DNA from: Oryzias latipes
Lineage: Eukaryota > Chordata > Actinopteri > Beloniformes > Adrianichthyidae
NCBI RefSeq assembly: GCF_002234675.1
Contig: NC_019867.2
Span: forward strand, 6,313,561-6,377,560
Reading direction: 5' to 3'
DNA: 64,000 nt
Shown here: in pieces, positions 1 through 11,016 of the stretch
Position numbering within the stretch: the first letter of the stretch is position 1
How the letters are laid out: each line of letters opens with the position of its first letter
Translations under genes and position numbers: made by a program
The notes under the pieces: generated by a model
Told to the model about the DNA's origin: nothing
The model's database searches: none
Seen by the model: only the letters and a program-made list of their open reading frames with translations

Positions 1-945
1 TTTAACAGCTTTGTGCCACAATACCGGAAAGAAATTTGATTTAGTAAATTAAAGGAGGATAAAATATCTGACATTTTTTGGGAGCTATATGTTATTTAAA
101 GAGAATGTTTATTGACAAATAAATCCAAGCATTTTAAAGCAGATTTCTCTGAGACTCTGGTTGACTGGTTCCACTTAGTGAAACCTGGTGTGAGAATGAA
201 GGGAGACCCAGGATGTGAGCCGTTTCAGATATGTGAAACTAAACACACACAACCGGATTGTTGTCATTATCTGCATGTTTGGAGCATGGAAAAAAAAAAC
301 ACACTTAGGTGGCCAAAAAACACAATAGACAAACTAACCAAACACCTGAGACATATGTCACAATAGAGAGGACTCCAGCATTGATGTAAATGGACTAATC
401 TATGCTGGAATTCTAAACAAGTTACCTTCAGATTATTTGGGCTTTTGTCCCAAATCAAAATAAAGAAAAACAGACCAAAAAACATTGTCAGCATTTTGGA
501 AGTTATATAAACAACCCCAAAGCTGCTTAAAGATGCTTGCTGTTACCGTGGGAACAAAATCTCGGAGGCACCAAAACAAGTTTTTCACCTCTCCAGGAAA
601 TTGCAGGCTAAGGTGTGTTAGCCGAACAAAACAAAACAAAAAATCAGAGGAAAATCCACTATTTCAGTCACAATTTTACCCACAAATATGGAAAATTAGT
701 TCAGCAAATTGAAACTATTTTTACAAAGCTGTTTTACCGACACTCAGGTTTAAGGCTACTTCAGTGAACTGCATGGGAATCATGTGTTTGAACCATTAAG
801 TCAGGTGGTTTTATGAACAGAAATATTTTCCACGTGCCAAAAATCAGATCAAAAAGATTGCTTACACATTAAAACTTGATCGCAGAGGAGCAGCCCCTCA
901 GGAGCTCCATCGGGGGGGCTCAAAATCTCAGTTTTTGTTTTCTAC
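1..945. other. Left-edge non-coding DNA
   Basis: AT-rich; the short open frames at 112-366 and 433-712 lie on opposite strands and overlap. They have no recognised similarity. If the unidentified gene at 6.2 kb extends left, this is its intron. Confidence 0.35.
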
Positions 946-996
946 CCAACCCCCCGGGATGTCCCCGCTCTGCAGATGGTCCTCTTTCGGTCCCAT
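946..996 (-). CDS. Candidate 51-nt internal exon, same unidentified gene
   Basis: On the minus strand an acceptor (CTTCCTGCTGCAG|ATGGGACC) at 996 and a donor (GGTTGG|GTAGAA) at 946 bound 51 nt that read MGPKEDHLQSGDIPGGW without a stop. The phase is 0 at both ends, matching the end of the 14-nt exon at 5982. The patch is clearly more GC-rich than its surroundings. There is no family match, and the link to the 6-kb exons is inference from phase alone. Confidence 0.25.
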
Positions 997-1756
997 CTGC
1001 AGCAGGAAGTGTGTGATAGGAACTGCAAAGCATTGGTGTCCTTTTTCAAACAAAACATAACAAAATTAAGTTTCTATGAAACAAAGTAGATGTCCATCGT
1101 TATGATCCCAACCCCCTTTCATTTCTGTTTAGTTCCTGTTGTTACAATCAATAATTAATGTGATTAAAGTCTAAAAGGCAAACTTTCTGAAAGACCTAAT
1201 GAGTATTTTAAATATTTTAATTGGGAATTATGCTTTTACTCTTCTTTGGGTTTAAAGACCCACAACTATGAAAATTGGTGTAATTAACATGTTCTTGTGG
1301 CATTTTTCTCATGATGACGGACATATATGAAGAAAATGAAGCTCAAAATTGCATCTCGGTGTTTTTGTTGTGACAAAAAACAATTGCTGCATGTTGAGAA
1401 ATGATGTGAAGGTGTTTGGTGTATGAAGTTTAATAAATCCGAAACAAAACAAACATATTTTTTTCTGATTCTAATCCAGCTTTTTACTGATAAACTGTGT
1501 CAATAAAATTGTTGTTTTCTCCATAAAGTGCCACAACATCTCTGATAAAAATGAGTTCAAAATGACTGACATAAAGATTAATAATGTACGTCATAATTAT
1601 TATGAATCTGTCACTACAGTTGCTTGTTTTATTAAGTCAAATTCACACATAAAACTTGACAACATGCATAAAAACATGAAAAATATGACGATGAAAAGTC
1701 AAAGGGAGCCAGGAGATAATGTAAATTATTTTCCTCACAACACACAGACCAGCAGA

Positions 1757-2039
1757 TGATTCCATCCATCCATCCATCCATCCATCTTCAGAACCCACTG
1801 AATCCCTTTTGGGTCATGGGGGTGCTGGAGCAAACCCAGCTGCTGTGACCTTGGTGACCTTGAACAGGTCAGCAGTCTGTAGCAGGGCCACACACTTACA
1901 TGCCCACCAAGGGGTCATTTAGAGTCCAGAGAAAACCCTTGCAAGCACACTCAAGCTCCACACAAAAAGGTCCCAGTCGGGATTTAAAACAGGCCCCTCT
2001 CGCTGTGAGGCAAAGGCGCTAACCACTACACCACCTGCA
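1757..2039 (-). mobile_element. tRNA-derived SINE with (ATGG)n tail
   Basis: Read on the minus strand it begins ggtggtgtagtggttagcgc (an A-box-like tRNA head), continues through cctcacagcgagagg and a decayed B box (ttttaaatccc), then gtgtggagcttg, and ends in the ATGGATGGATGG tail (plus strand ATCC repeat at 1,761-1,786). This is the common teleost tRNA-related SINE layout. Confidence 0.8.
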
Positions 2040-2601
2040 GATTATTCCTACTTTTGGACAAATTACGGATTTCTCTGAATTATTTCTGATTGATCCCTGA
2101 TATTTTAATATAAAATGCACCTGGATGTCCAGACACAGGAGGGAAATTGAAAAATGGTCAGAAAGAAAAAAAACCAAAGCTCAGTTTGGTCGACAGAAAT
2201 CGAGTTAAGATTGTGTCTCAAAGTGTTTAGTAAACTGTGAGGGGAAGAAACGACCTACAACCGGGGCCTTAACAAAATTCTGCTCCAAAACCTTTTTTTT
2301 TTCTCCGCTCACTTCAATGTTTTCAATTCAGTAAGCTCAAAGCTGATATTTTCTGGTAACATTTACACAGTTAAACTAGAACATTTTAGAATTTCATTCA
2401 GAAAAATTCTCTTATCAAGGTAACTTTTCGATAGAAAAATTAAGATAACATGTCTAAATGAGTAGAAAAAAAACCATTTTTGGTAAGATAGTCTTTCTTA
2501 CCCAATAGGCAGATTGGTATTTAGGCATTTAGACTTTGTTTTTATTTAAAATTTTAACGGGACGATCAGCATTTATATATTGCTGAATCTTGACTGTAGC
2601 G

Positions 2602-2631
2602 GTGGTGCGGCGCCTTGTCACGCCGCACCAC
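2602..2631. repeat. GC-rich hairpin, 11-bp arms
   Basis: GTGGTGCGGCG, an 8-nt loop, then CGCCGCACCAC: perfect arms in an AT-rich surrounding. Not an obvious terminator or RNA gene. Confidence 0.7.
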
Positions 2632-2744
2632 GTAAAAACCAGTCCACTTTTGTGAAAAAAAGCTATCCAAATCGGAAAAAAAAAGAATTAAGGACTGAAA
2701 ACTGTTTAATATTTATTTCTTTTGTAAGTGACCATGGTATAAGC

Positions 2745-2872
2745 GGGTTAATGGCCTTCGAAGTGTGCAGCATCACTTTTTTAACGCACTACGCGGAAGC
2801 AACGGAGAACAGTTAAGGCTTCCACAGCGTGCGTTAAAAAGTGATAATCCACACTTTGTCGGCCATTAACCC
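2745..2872. mobile_element. Foldback/MITE-like palindrome, 128 bp
   Basis: The left arm starts GGGTTAATGGCC and runs through ATCACTTTTTTAACGCAC to GCGGAAGC; the right arm is its imperfect reverse complement, starting near GGCTTCC and ending GGCCATTAACCC. The arms of about 55 bp pair over nearly the whole element. No coding content. Confidence 0.7.
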
Positions 2873-2884
2873 TTACATAAATGC

Positions 2885-2903
2885 TAACATTCATTGTCAT
2901 TAT

Positions 2904-2935
<32 letters not shown>

Positions 2936-3262
2936 GGTTCTTGTTTTAAGAATAAGTGTCGGTTTTAGATTCTATGAGGTTCTGTTAAGATGGACCAACT
3001 TGTACTAGATTCTCTTTTTGTTCTGAAATAAGACATTTCCACTTATAACATTTGTTTTTTTGTCACTGCAATAAAAAAAAACCATTTGCATAGAACTGGC
3101 AAAAAAAATACTTATTAGGCTGTAAAGCATTCAATTTGAAATAATTCTCTCTAACATTTAACTTTTTAAAGCTTATTTTTCCCTTTTTGAATGCTAGATT
3201 TTGACATTTTGTAATATTTCTTGTTAAATAAGGACTTGCTGCATGGACAGTTTTTTTTACTA
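2885..3262 (+). repeat. Dispersed repeat, copy A
   Basis: Aligns by eye with 38,045-38,460 over some 350 bp in the same orientation. Shared blocks include gttttagatt, aagatgg(a/g)ccaact, ccatttgc(a/t)tagaact, agcttatttttcc and gacttgct(g/t)catggacag. Family unknown. Confidence 0.65.
2906..2936 (+). repeat. (AAAT)n microsatellite
   Basis: Tandem AAATAAAT units next to dispersed repeat copy A. Confidence 0.85.
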
Positions 3263-4069
3263 CTTTTAGTGACTTTCTTCTATAGATTAGTGTGCTTTTC
3301 CTCTTTCTGTAGGAAGTTTAAGTGATGATGTGGGCAGGAGAGGTCTGGATCAGCTGAGGTTTATGGAGCAGAATTGAAGGAAGACAAGTTGGTGAACACG
3401 TGACCAGGTGATGCTATTAATGTGTGACTGGAATGAAATATAAGATTCAAATTTAATGCAAAGGTTTGCTGCAACACTCGTCTAAACCTTGTAATTATTT
3501 ATGCGTATTACTTAATATGTGTACTTGCTCAGGATAATAAACAGTTTTTTTTGTCTATCTAATGGTGCCTACATTATTTTCAAAGCCTGATTCCCCTTTA
3601 TTTCTAGCAGAGCAGCATCTGCTGCTTTAACTGATGACTTTTTTTCTTCCTCCTTTAACAGAAAATGTTCAGCTAATCCTCCCACACATGGAGTAGTCAT
3701 CACGCTGGATTGTGGGCAGGTCAAGCCAAGCTGCCTCTTCTTGATGCTACACAAGTGCTGAAAATAGATTTTTTAAAAAGGCGAAGAATGATTAAGGAAA
3801 TGATGGGAAGGATTTGGGTGTAGTCAAGGGAGGAGTGAAAAGAGGAGAAATAAAAGTGTGATTATGATTTCATAAAGTCTGTTTTCTAGATTGTCGTCAA
3901 TCTTCATCCTGAATTTTGCAGATTAAGTGTTTTTGAGAGACAACAGCAGAGCTCAAAAGGTTAAAACGCCATCAGCGAAATCCACAGGATTCTGTTCTTC
4001 AAGAAAACTGGACTCAAAAGGTTGATCCAAAAGGTTTCCCTAATTTATCATGTTTATTCTATATTTCAC

Positions 4070-4454
4070 GGCTACATCCGAATTCCACCTAAATCACCGC
4101 GCTCACTACTTTATTTATGGCGTCATTGATTTCTTGAAGTGAAACTCTAATTGACCTGAGTGTTTTACGACGACCGTTTATGAATCCACGGAGTTCTGAA
4201 GATGAAAAAGTTCATGGTTTATTAAAAAAAACATTTAAATCCAATTTTTCACCAAAATTGTTCAAACGCAATGCATTGTGGTCTATATTCACCAATCTAG
4301 TGAGCATCGATCCATACTGGTTTTTCTCAGAGACTTCTGGGAAATTTCTAGGGGCACTCGATGTTGGAATTGTAGATTCAGACAGCACTACAAAATGGCG
4401 AACGCACTATAAAGTGCACTATGCGGTGAGTAGTGAAGGGATTCGGACACAGCC
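4070..4454 (+). mobile_element. MITE, 385 bp, terminal inverted repeats, copy 1
   Basis: It begins GGCTACATCCGAATTCC and ends with the inverted GGGATTCGGACACAGCC. The interior holds acgcaatgcattgtggtcta and ccaatctagtgagc. The GGCTGTGTCCGAAT terminus is common in teleost non-autonomous DNA elements. The open frame inside is incidental. Confidence 0.75.
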
Positions 4455-4567
4455 TACATGAATAACTTTTTTTTTTTCATTTCTTAAGCCTTGAATGCAA
4501 CACAAATAAAAATGTGCACTCAGATGTTTGATGCCACAAGATCATTTTACCACTTTATCCTAAATCA

Positions 4568-4760
4568 CCAGCTAAATGGCCTTGTGGTAGAGTGTCCACT
4601 TTGTGACTGGAAGGTTGTGAGTTCAAATCCAGGCCGAGTCATACAAAAGACTCTAAAAATGGGATCACTGCTTGAAACTCAGCATGAAGGGGTTGGGTTG
4701 GTTCCCTGTGTCTGCAGCTCACTGCTCCCCATCTCTGACTTAACGTCAAACTCTTAGCAG
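4568..4760 (+). mobile_element. tRNA-derived SINE, second family, copy 1
   Basis: An A-box-like TGGTAGAGTGTCC and a B-box-like GAGTTCAAATCC lie 30 bp apart, followed by a tail with gactctaaaaatggga, cttgaaactcagc and aaggggttggg. The same order recurs at 35,055, which defines a dispersed family. Confidence 0.75.
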
Positions 4761-5981
4761 CTATAGAAATAAGCTTATAACAATATATGATCATTTAAAG
4801 CTTAATATTGGCTAAATTAAACCTTAGATATACAGAAAAAAACTGATTTCACATGTGTCATTAATAAAATTTAACAAAATGAAGAAGCAACGTTTATCTT
4901 TGCGTTTGAAAATGTTTTGCTCGATAAAATTTAAAGAAGAGTCATTGTGACTGGCTTGCAGACTAAAACTGAATCCCTTGTGATCATTTTTATTTCAATA
5001 ATGTAATTTCTTCCGTTCCCTGTAGAATTGCCAGAGCTTCTGCTTTTCACTCACACTTATCTGTGCTCAGTCCTATTTTTGTGTGTGAAATGGAACATTA
5101 AATCACTCATTTCACCTAAAACTGTTATGTTGAGACACAAACTCTTTAGTTTATGGCCCTGAAAAGGAGATTTATAACAAAAATCAAATAAAATATCAGA
5201 CAAACCTAAATATTCACGCATTTAGAGGGTCACTCATTTGAAAGGAACAAAAAATCCACAAAGATCAGTTCTGCACATCCTCGGATGCTGCAGTATTTTG
5301 GCAATAATCATAAATTTATGATTGGGACTTTGGGAGGAAGCAAGAAAGCGTATTTTATACATTTATTTATAAACTTTGCAACTTCACAAATTATTTTGCC
5401 ATGTGGATTTAAATCCCTCAAATAATGTATTAGCTTGATGTCTATTATCAGACTCAGAATCTGAACGGCACACACCCCTCCCTCATTCCCTGTCATCAAC
5501 ACACCACGAAGAGGAGGAGGAGGAAGAGGAGGATGGGTTACCAGAGACCTGACCTCCCCTGCAGGCATGTGTGGCTGCAAGGGTTTTCAAGTGAACAATG
5601 GTCAGGAGGGTAGTCACCTAAAACAGCAGCAGCAGCTGGCCCCATTAATGAATTGTTTTGACGTAAAGTGCACATTTAGGTCAATCCTTCATCTGAATCT
5701 GACTGATGACTCTGCAGGCAGTAAAGATGGAGAGGACGGAGGATGCTGCTATACTGCTTGATCCCCCATGGCCTCGACCTGCTCCACATAAGCGTTTATA
5801 TATGAAAGGCACCTCCTCTGTGTGCACCTTCCTAAGAGAGTATGGAAGCCGAGAAAGGCCTGTTTGAAATGTATCTGACACTGTAACAACTGCCCCAAAT
5901 GATTATTTCTATGATTTTCTGGCCTTGCAGTTCAGTGTGAACCCAGACCTACGTTTAGAAGCAGTAGTGATGCTATCTTAC

Positions 5982-6199
5982 CTCGGTGCTGTCCTCTGTT
6001 GGTCATCCCAGAATGAATGAGGAGGAGACGCAGGTGCAGGGATGATGAGCAGCGACGCCCAGAAAAGACAGCAAAGATGAGACCGTTTACTGCTGGAAAC
6101 CCCCCCCTCCCGCCCCCGGAAGGTCACAAATCGATCCCCGGAAACTCGCTCACCTGTTTTGACCGGGATCCGGCTTTTGTACCTGATGTTAGCCGTCAT
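5982..6199 (-). CDS. 5' coding exons of an unidentified gene (partial; continues left)
   Basis: In a CpG-rich island on the minus strand, an ATG at 6199 opens MTANIRYKSRIPVKT and reaches a consensus donor at 6153 (AAAACAG|GTGAGC). About 160 bp further on is an acceptor (GACCAACAG) and a 14-nt exon (5982-5995), followed by another strong donor (CACCGAG|GTAAGA). Joined, the two pieces read on in frame as EDSTE, phase 0. I do not recognise the protein. The short basic N-terminus in a promoter-like island suggests the first exons of a real gene whose remainder lies left of about 5.9 kb or beyond the window. The 14-nt exon is the weaker call. Confidence 0.45.
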
Positions 6200-6420
6200 G
6201 TTCGACCGCGATCCGCCCTCGATTTCAGCGAAGCGACGGCGCAAGCTCGCCTCTCCTTCAGAGCCCGGACCGACGGAGGCAGGGAGGGAGGGAGGAGGCG
6301 GGGCCCAGCTGACACATCCAAGCCACGCCCACTGATCCCCTTCAGCCAATCACGACGGAGACTTCTACAAGCAGGATTCCTGCAGGATGAGAGCTACCTC
6401 ACCCACTTCTGAGGAGCGAA
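6100..6420 (-). promoter_or_regulatory. CpG-rich promoter-like island
   Basis: Dense CpG dinucleotides (for example cgaccgcgatccgccctcg at about 6,203) and GC boxes (ggaggcggggc at 6,294-6,304; an inverted CCAAT box, plus strand ccaatc, at 6,345-6,350) sit just upstream of the minus-strand ATG at 6199. It stands out from the AT-rich surroundings and marks the probable start of the unidentified gene. Confidence 0.5.
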
Positions 6421-7025
6421 CGATTGATCATCCAACCTCCTTAAATGCGCACGTGTCACCTTTTCTACTTAACTAACTCATGCTAAAGGTATGTTTTAGA
6501 TGACAATGTGCAAAATGTTATGATCAAGGTTAACCCACATTTGAATTTTAAATATTTAAATGTAAATTCAAGATTAATTTTATTTTAGAATTGGCATTAT
6601 TTTTTTAATTGGCTTTAAAGCATTTCATGGTTTTATGGTTTATCATTTGTACATTTTACTAAAAGTGTAACGATTAATTGACTTAATCATTGAATGGATT
6701 TCTATTGGAAAATACTGTTTAGATTGAGGCACGGTTATTTTACTTAAAAAGTTCCATCACAGCAGACAACACACGTGTGATGACAGCAAAACATGACCAG
6801 TCCATCATTCCAGACCATTAAGTGGAAATATTTTGAAATTAGCATAGAAATGTGACCATACAGTGTGCTAGAATGTTCTAATCATGTTCCCTTTGGATTA
6901 TTTTGATGTGGAAAAACCACAGTGGGGTGAACATTACAAACTGAAATGTAAATGGATTTGACATTAATTTTTGTTTACACGCATGTTTTATTTACACTTG
7001 ACTACCTTGCAAGAAATAGAAGGAA
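6421..7025. other. Non-coding spacer upstream of the CpG island
   Basis: AT-rich; nothing recognised between the island and the hAT element. Confidence 0.4.
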
Positions 7026-7083
7026 TGTGGAAACAGTGGCGGTTCTACCCTGAATTACTCCCCGGGCGAGGCCTCCTCTAGCG

Positions 7084-7107
7084 CCCCCCCCCCCCCCCCC
7101 CCCCCCC
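7084..7107 (+). repeat. Poly-C tract (24 C)
   Basis: Uninterrupted C run just inside the left end of the hAT element. Confidence 0.95.
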
Positions 7108-7430
7108 ATAGAGTCACTTTGTCCATTTATTGTAACTGAAAATACAGTTAGGAAATATTTAATAAACACAAACAATCTGAAATAAATATTATAAACTACA
7201 AATCACACTAATAATACACTAGAATAAATGTAACTGCAGCACTAAGAAGAGAAAACACTAACTAAAACCTAACCTTTGTGGCCTTCCTGATGGAAGCTTG
7301 TCAATAACGTCATCATATGAAATCTGCTCCCCCCCTGAATGATTGATACTAACAACAGCAGGTTAGTGAGTTGCTCCTGAGACATTGGTGATCTCAGGTA
7401 TGACTTGATCAACTGGAGTTTTGAAAAGCT

Positions 7431-7591
<161 letters not shown>

Positions 7592-8128
7592 GCTACCATC
7601 ACAGCTTATTTAACATTATGAACTAATATACAACAATAAAACACAACAAAAACTTTGTGTTACAGCAGAGCAGACAGACACACGAATCATAACTAATGTT
7701 ACAAGTTAAGGCAGAGCAAACATTTAAGAATAAATATCTTAAAAATGACGTTATTTGCAATATTTGGGCCTACTTCAGTTTTGGTCATGATAGACCAAAC
7801 AAGAGATTTTTCCTCTGCAACGTTGTTGTTGTTGTAGGGCAGGTAGCATTCGAATTTAGAAAACGTGCATCTAGCTATGTGATATTACCCTTTTCTTTGT
7901 CTCTTTTCTCCTCTTCTTCTCTTTTCTTTCTAAATTGGGCACCAGCTTTGACCTTTTTTCTCCATATTTCAGATGTTTTTGCATTTAGCATAAATGTCCT
8001 GACATAGGTATCAAGTCTGTCGACTAAACCAACTGTCATCTAAGTGAAGAATTTTTTTTTGTTTTCCCATTTTTTATTTGAAATAACCAAAAAAGCATGA
8101 TTTTTTTATACTTTTTTTATACCCGCAG

Positions 8129-8153
8129 CCCCCCCCCCCCCCCCCCCCCCCCC
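8129..8153 (+). repeat. Poly-C tract (25 C)
   Basis: A second uninterrupted C run in the same hAT element, about 440 bp from its right end. Confidence 0.95.
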
Positions 8154-9296
8154 TCCCGTTCGTCAAACATTTCCAGCAGGAGCGCGTGCAGCTGCACCCA
8201 GGGGCGCTAATTCGCTACATGGCGGCGCAATTTTTATTTTTATTTTTTCATCAAGCACTGAGCCGCGGCCCGCGACCGTTGCCCCCCTGGAAGAAGATCC
8301 AGCCAGGTTTGCGCATGCGTTTTGTGCTCCGTGCTCACCTCAGCCTGCACCCTTCACCCCGCGCCCCCTCCCTTCTCCTTCTCACACACATTTGCGTCTA
8401 CTTCTCAAAGACAGCAGGGAGCGCAGCTGCGGGGCGGGGGCGCCGCCAGGTTTCAGGCTGTTACAAACTCTGTGATATAAGTAAACCAATAGTGATGCAT
8501 AAAGTATTTTACAAGAGCTGAGCCGCTGGCGCCGCCCCTCCGTCATTTTTCCGCCCCGGGCGATCGCCCGTATGGCCCGTGCCTAAAACCGCTACTGTGT
8601 GGAAAACTTCCTGCACCTGCACTGTTCAGTATTCAGGTATTTATCTGAGTCGCGCTGGTTGAAGTTTTTGGCTAAAGATGTCCTCCATTTCTGATGGATC
8701 AAAATAAACCAAGATTGACCATGAATCATATAAGCAACCATAAATTATGATATGCATTGTTAAAATGAATTGTTAAAGCCCTTATTTTTTTACCCTGTCT
8801 TAATCTATACAGTGTCTTTTCAAACTATTGACCTCAGCATTTTCTTCCATTTTATATTCGTCTTTTGATTATTTTAGTTTTAAGCCGTTTGTCCTTTATG
8901 ATTTTTTTTATTGTTTTAACCTGTTAATATACATTTGAGTCAAGCCCCTTGTGTTCTACGCATGTTAATGAAAGATGCCCTACAAATAAAATGACCGATA
9001 ATGAAATTGTCTTAGATTTAAATTGATTTTCTATTCTAATCTATAAATAAAAGCATTTCGTTGACTGAAATATGAACCGATTTCAAACCGATTACCGGGT
9101 GTTTTTCAGCTCTACCCAGTGTTTGTGTGTGTGTGTGGATACAGGAGGATGTTTGTCCTCCCTATTGAGTTTGCATACTTTAACACATTTTTAACATACA
9201 TTTTTTCTCCTCCTCTGCAGTCAGACAAAGCAGAACCTCCCTGTTAATTAGTGCATAATAAAGAGTTTAGGCGGCTTGCTAAACAGGTAAATACTA

Positions 9297-9380
9297 AGTT
9301 AGTAGAGGTACCAGTTGTCATTGAATTGTCTGACGATGTCCAACTAAAGCCACTTTCCTCAGACAATTGACACCTCTACA
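9297..9380. repeat. Imperfect inverted repeat
   Basis: GTAGAGGTaccagTTGTC and AATTGTCTGA on the left face TCAGACAATTGACACCTCTAC on the right. This looks like a small foldback element; its limits are not clear. Confidence 0.4.
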
Positions 9381-9539
9381 GGGTGGAACAGAAAAAGATT
9401 AGTTTTGTAATTTCTCGAGTTAGATTGTCTTCTCTGTCCACCACGAGGTTCACACACTGTTGCATTTTTATTTATTAATCTCCTCTTGGACTTTTACCTT
9501 CCTACATATGCTGCTGGATCAAGCTGAAGACTGTAGAAT

Positions 9540-9720
9540 CATATGGACTGCGTTCCAATGACCATCTGCTGCTCGCCGTTCCATCTGCCCGTACAGACCT
9601 GGGAAAAAGGCCTTTTGTGTTTTCTGCGCCCTCCACATGGAACACTCTACAAAAAAAGCTGCTAATTAAAAGAACTCCTTCCTCTGAATATTTTTAAATC
9701 CCGATTGAGAATGGAGGGAA
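9540..9720 (+). mobile_element. LINE (L2/Rex-like) reverse-transcriptase 3' fragment
   Basis: One frame reads VPSARTDLGKRPFVFSAPST, continuing WNTLQKKLLIKRTPSSEYF. This is the usual end of L2/Rex-clade ORF2 proteins (GKRxFxxxAPxxWNxL). It is truncated at both sides; a relic. Confidence 0.7.
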
Positions 9721-10039
9721 AATTCACTTTTATCAGTAACGGTTTTACATATGCTATCATTTCTATTTATTTCATATTTTTAAATGTTTACATTTTTATT
9801 ATAAATGTAATTTACCGTTTCCTCCCAACCAGGACTCCCTTAAAAAAGAGATACTGTATCTCAATGGGACATTTTCTGGGTAAATAAAAGTTAAATAAAA
9901 AATCCTTCCATACATTTTATCACAAAATAAAGTGAAAAACAACTTTTCATGGAAAACCATAATTTCAAACAGACCATTATTTTTTAATTAGACATAAATC
10001 CGAATGACACCCCCAACCACACTTTAAAAAAGACAATAA

Positions 10040-11016
10040 AGAATTGTCAGCTTTTAATAACAAATTTTATTTCCAAAACCTTTTACTGACATGGATAAGA
10101 AATCCTTTTTTTTTTTAAAAGACCAAAACTAAATAATATCAGTGGATTATCAGTACAACTTAGTAAAGTTGTTAAGTCAACTATTCTCAAAAAGTGGAAG
10201 GGATCTATTTATTACAGGCCATTTGTTTTCTAAACCATTTTAAAAATGTGAAAAAAAACAACAGTATGTTGAAAAAAACTCCACATGTAAAGTACTTAGC
10301 CCACAAAAACTGATTATAGCACCTAAATGAAGCAAACATTAGTTCACTTTGCAGTTTGGCACCAATATTATAGTTTGCTCTAAACAGAAAAAAGGAACTG
10401 GAGAAGTTCAGCAATTGGTCAAATACAAACAACCACATAAAAATAGAAAAAGTGGCTTAGTCCTTCTAGATTTAAACATTTGCAAACTGTTATTTACTCA
10501 GATTGAAGCAAACAGGCACTCATGATATCCAGAGGTAAATATTATGGGCTGTAAAATTAGTCAAGCAAGATATTAGTAAAACCAAAGTATATATATATAT
10601 AAAAATTGGGATCTTCTGACCTGTAACCTCAACATAAGTGGCTGTTCACACTTATTTTTGCAAACTATAAAGATGGCAAATCCTATTCGTACCGTTATTA
10701 CTGGCAATAATGAAAATCACCTGACATAAAGTACATAAATAGCCATCAAACCCCAATAGTATTTCATGTAAAACCTGTATCTGGTCCTGTTTGACTAGTT
10801 TGTGGAGCTCTGAGTGAAGAATGACAGCTGACGGGTGGAGATTTGGGAACGGGAGTGGCTCTGCGCAGATAAACATGTGATCAGGAAAAGTGGGCTTCCC
10901 AATTGACCACAGGAGGGACTATGACCAGGAGTGTGTCTTTGTGCATGATTATATTGTAGAAATGTGAATGTGTTGGGTGACAGAGATCACCACACTCCCA
11001 TGTGGCTCAGACTCTT
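10040..11016 (-). other. sept2: sept2 3' UTR
   Basis: This is non-coding sequence after the TGA at 11017-11019. A minus-strand AATAAA lies at about 10,065-10,072 (plus strand ttttattt), suggesting polyadenylation near 10,040. It contains a short (TA)n run near 10,592. Open frames here are short and show no family resemblance. Confidence 0.6.

Larger units (their letters stand above)
3263..5950. other. Repeat-interspersed non-coding DNA
   Basis: Besides the MITE at 4,070 and the SINE at 4,568, I see only AT-rich DNA, with a (GAG)-rich patch at about 5,508-5,534. Frames at 3,569-3,754 and 5,308-5,881 show no family resemblance. Probably an intron of the unidentified minus-strand gene. Confidence 0.35.

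Noticed and set aside
1757-2039. tRNA gene on the minus strand
   Set aside because: The B box is decayed and the SINE tail (ATGG)n follows.
4180-4461. 93-codon open frame
   Set aside because: Lies within the 385-bp MITE; no similarity to protein.
4568-4640. tRNA gene
   Set aside because: A and B boxes are present but there is no complete cloverleaf, and the sequence continues into a SINE body shared with 35,053.
6017-6412. 131-codon plus-strand open frame in the CpG island
   Set aside because: Opposite strand to the exon with good splice sites; Arg/Pro-rich as expected from CpG-rich DNA read in any frame.
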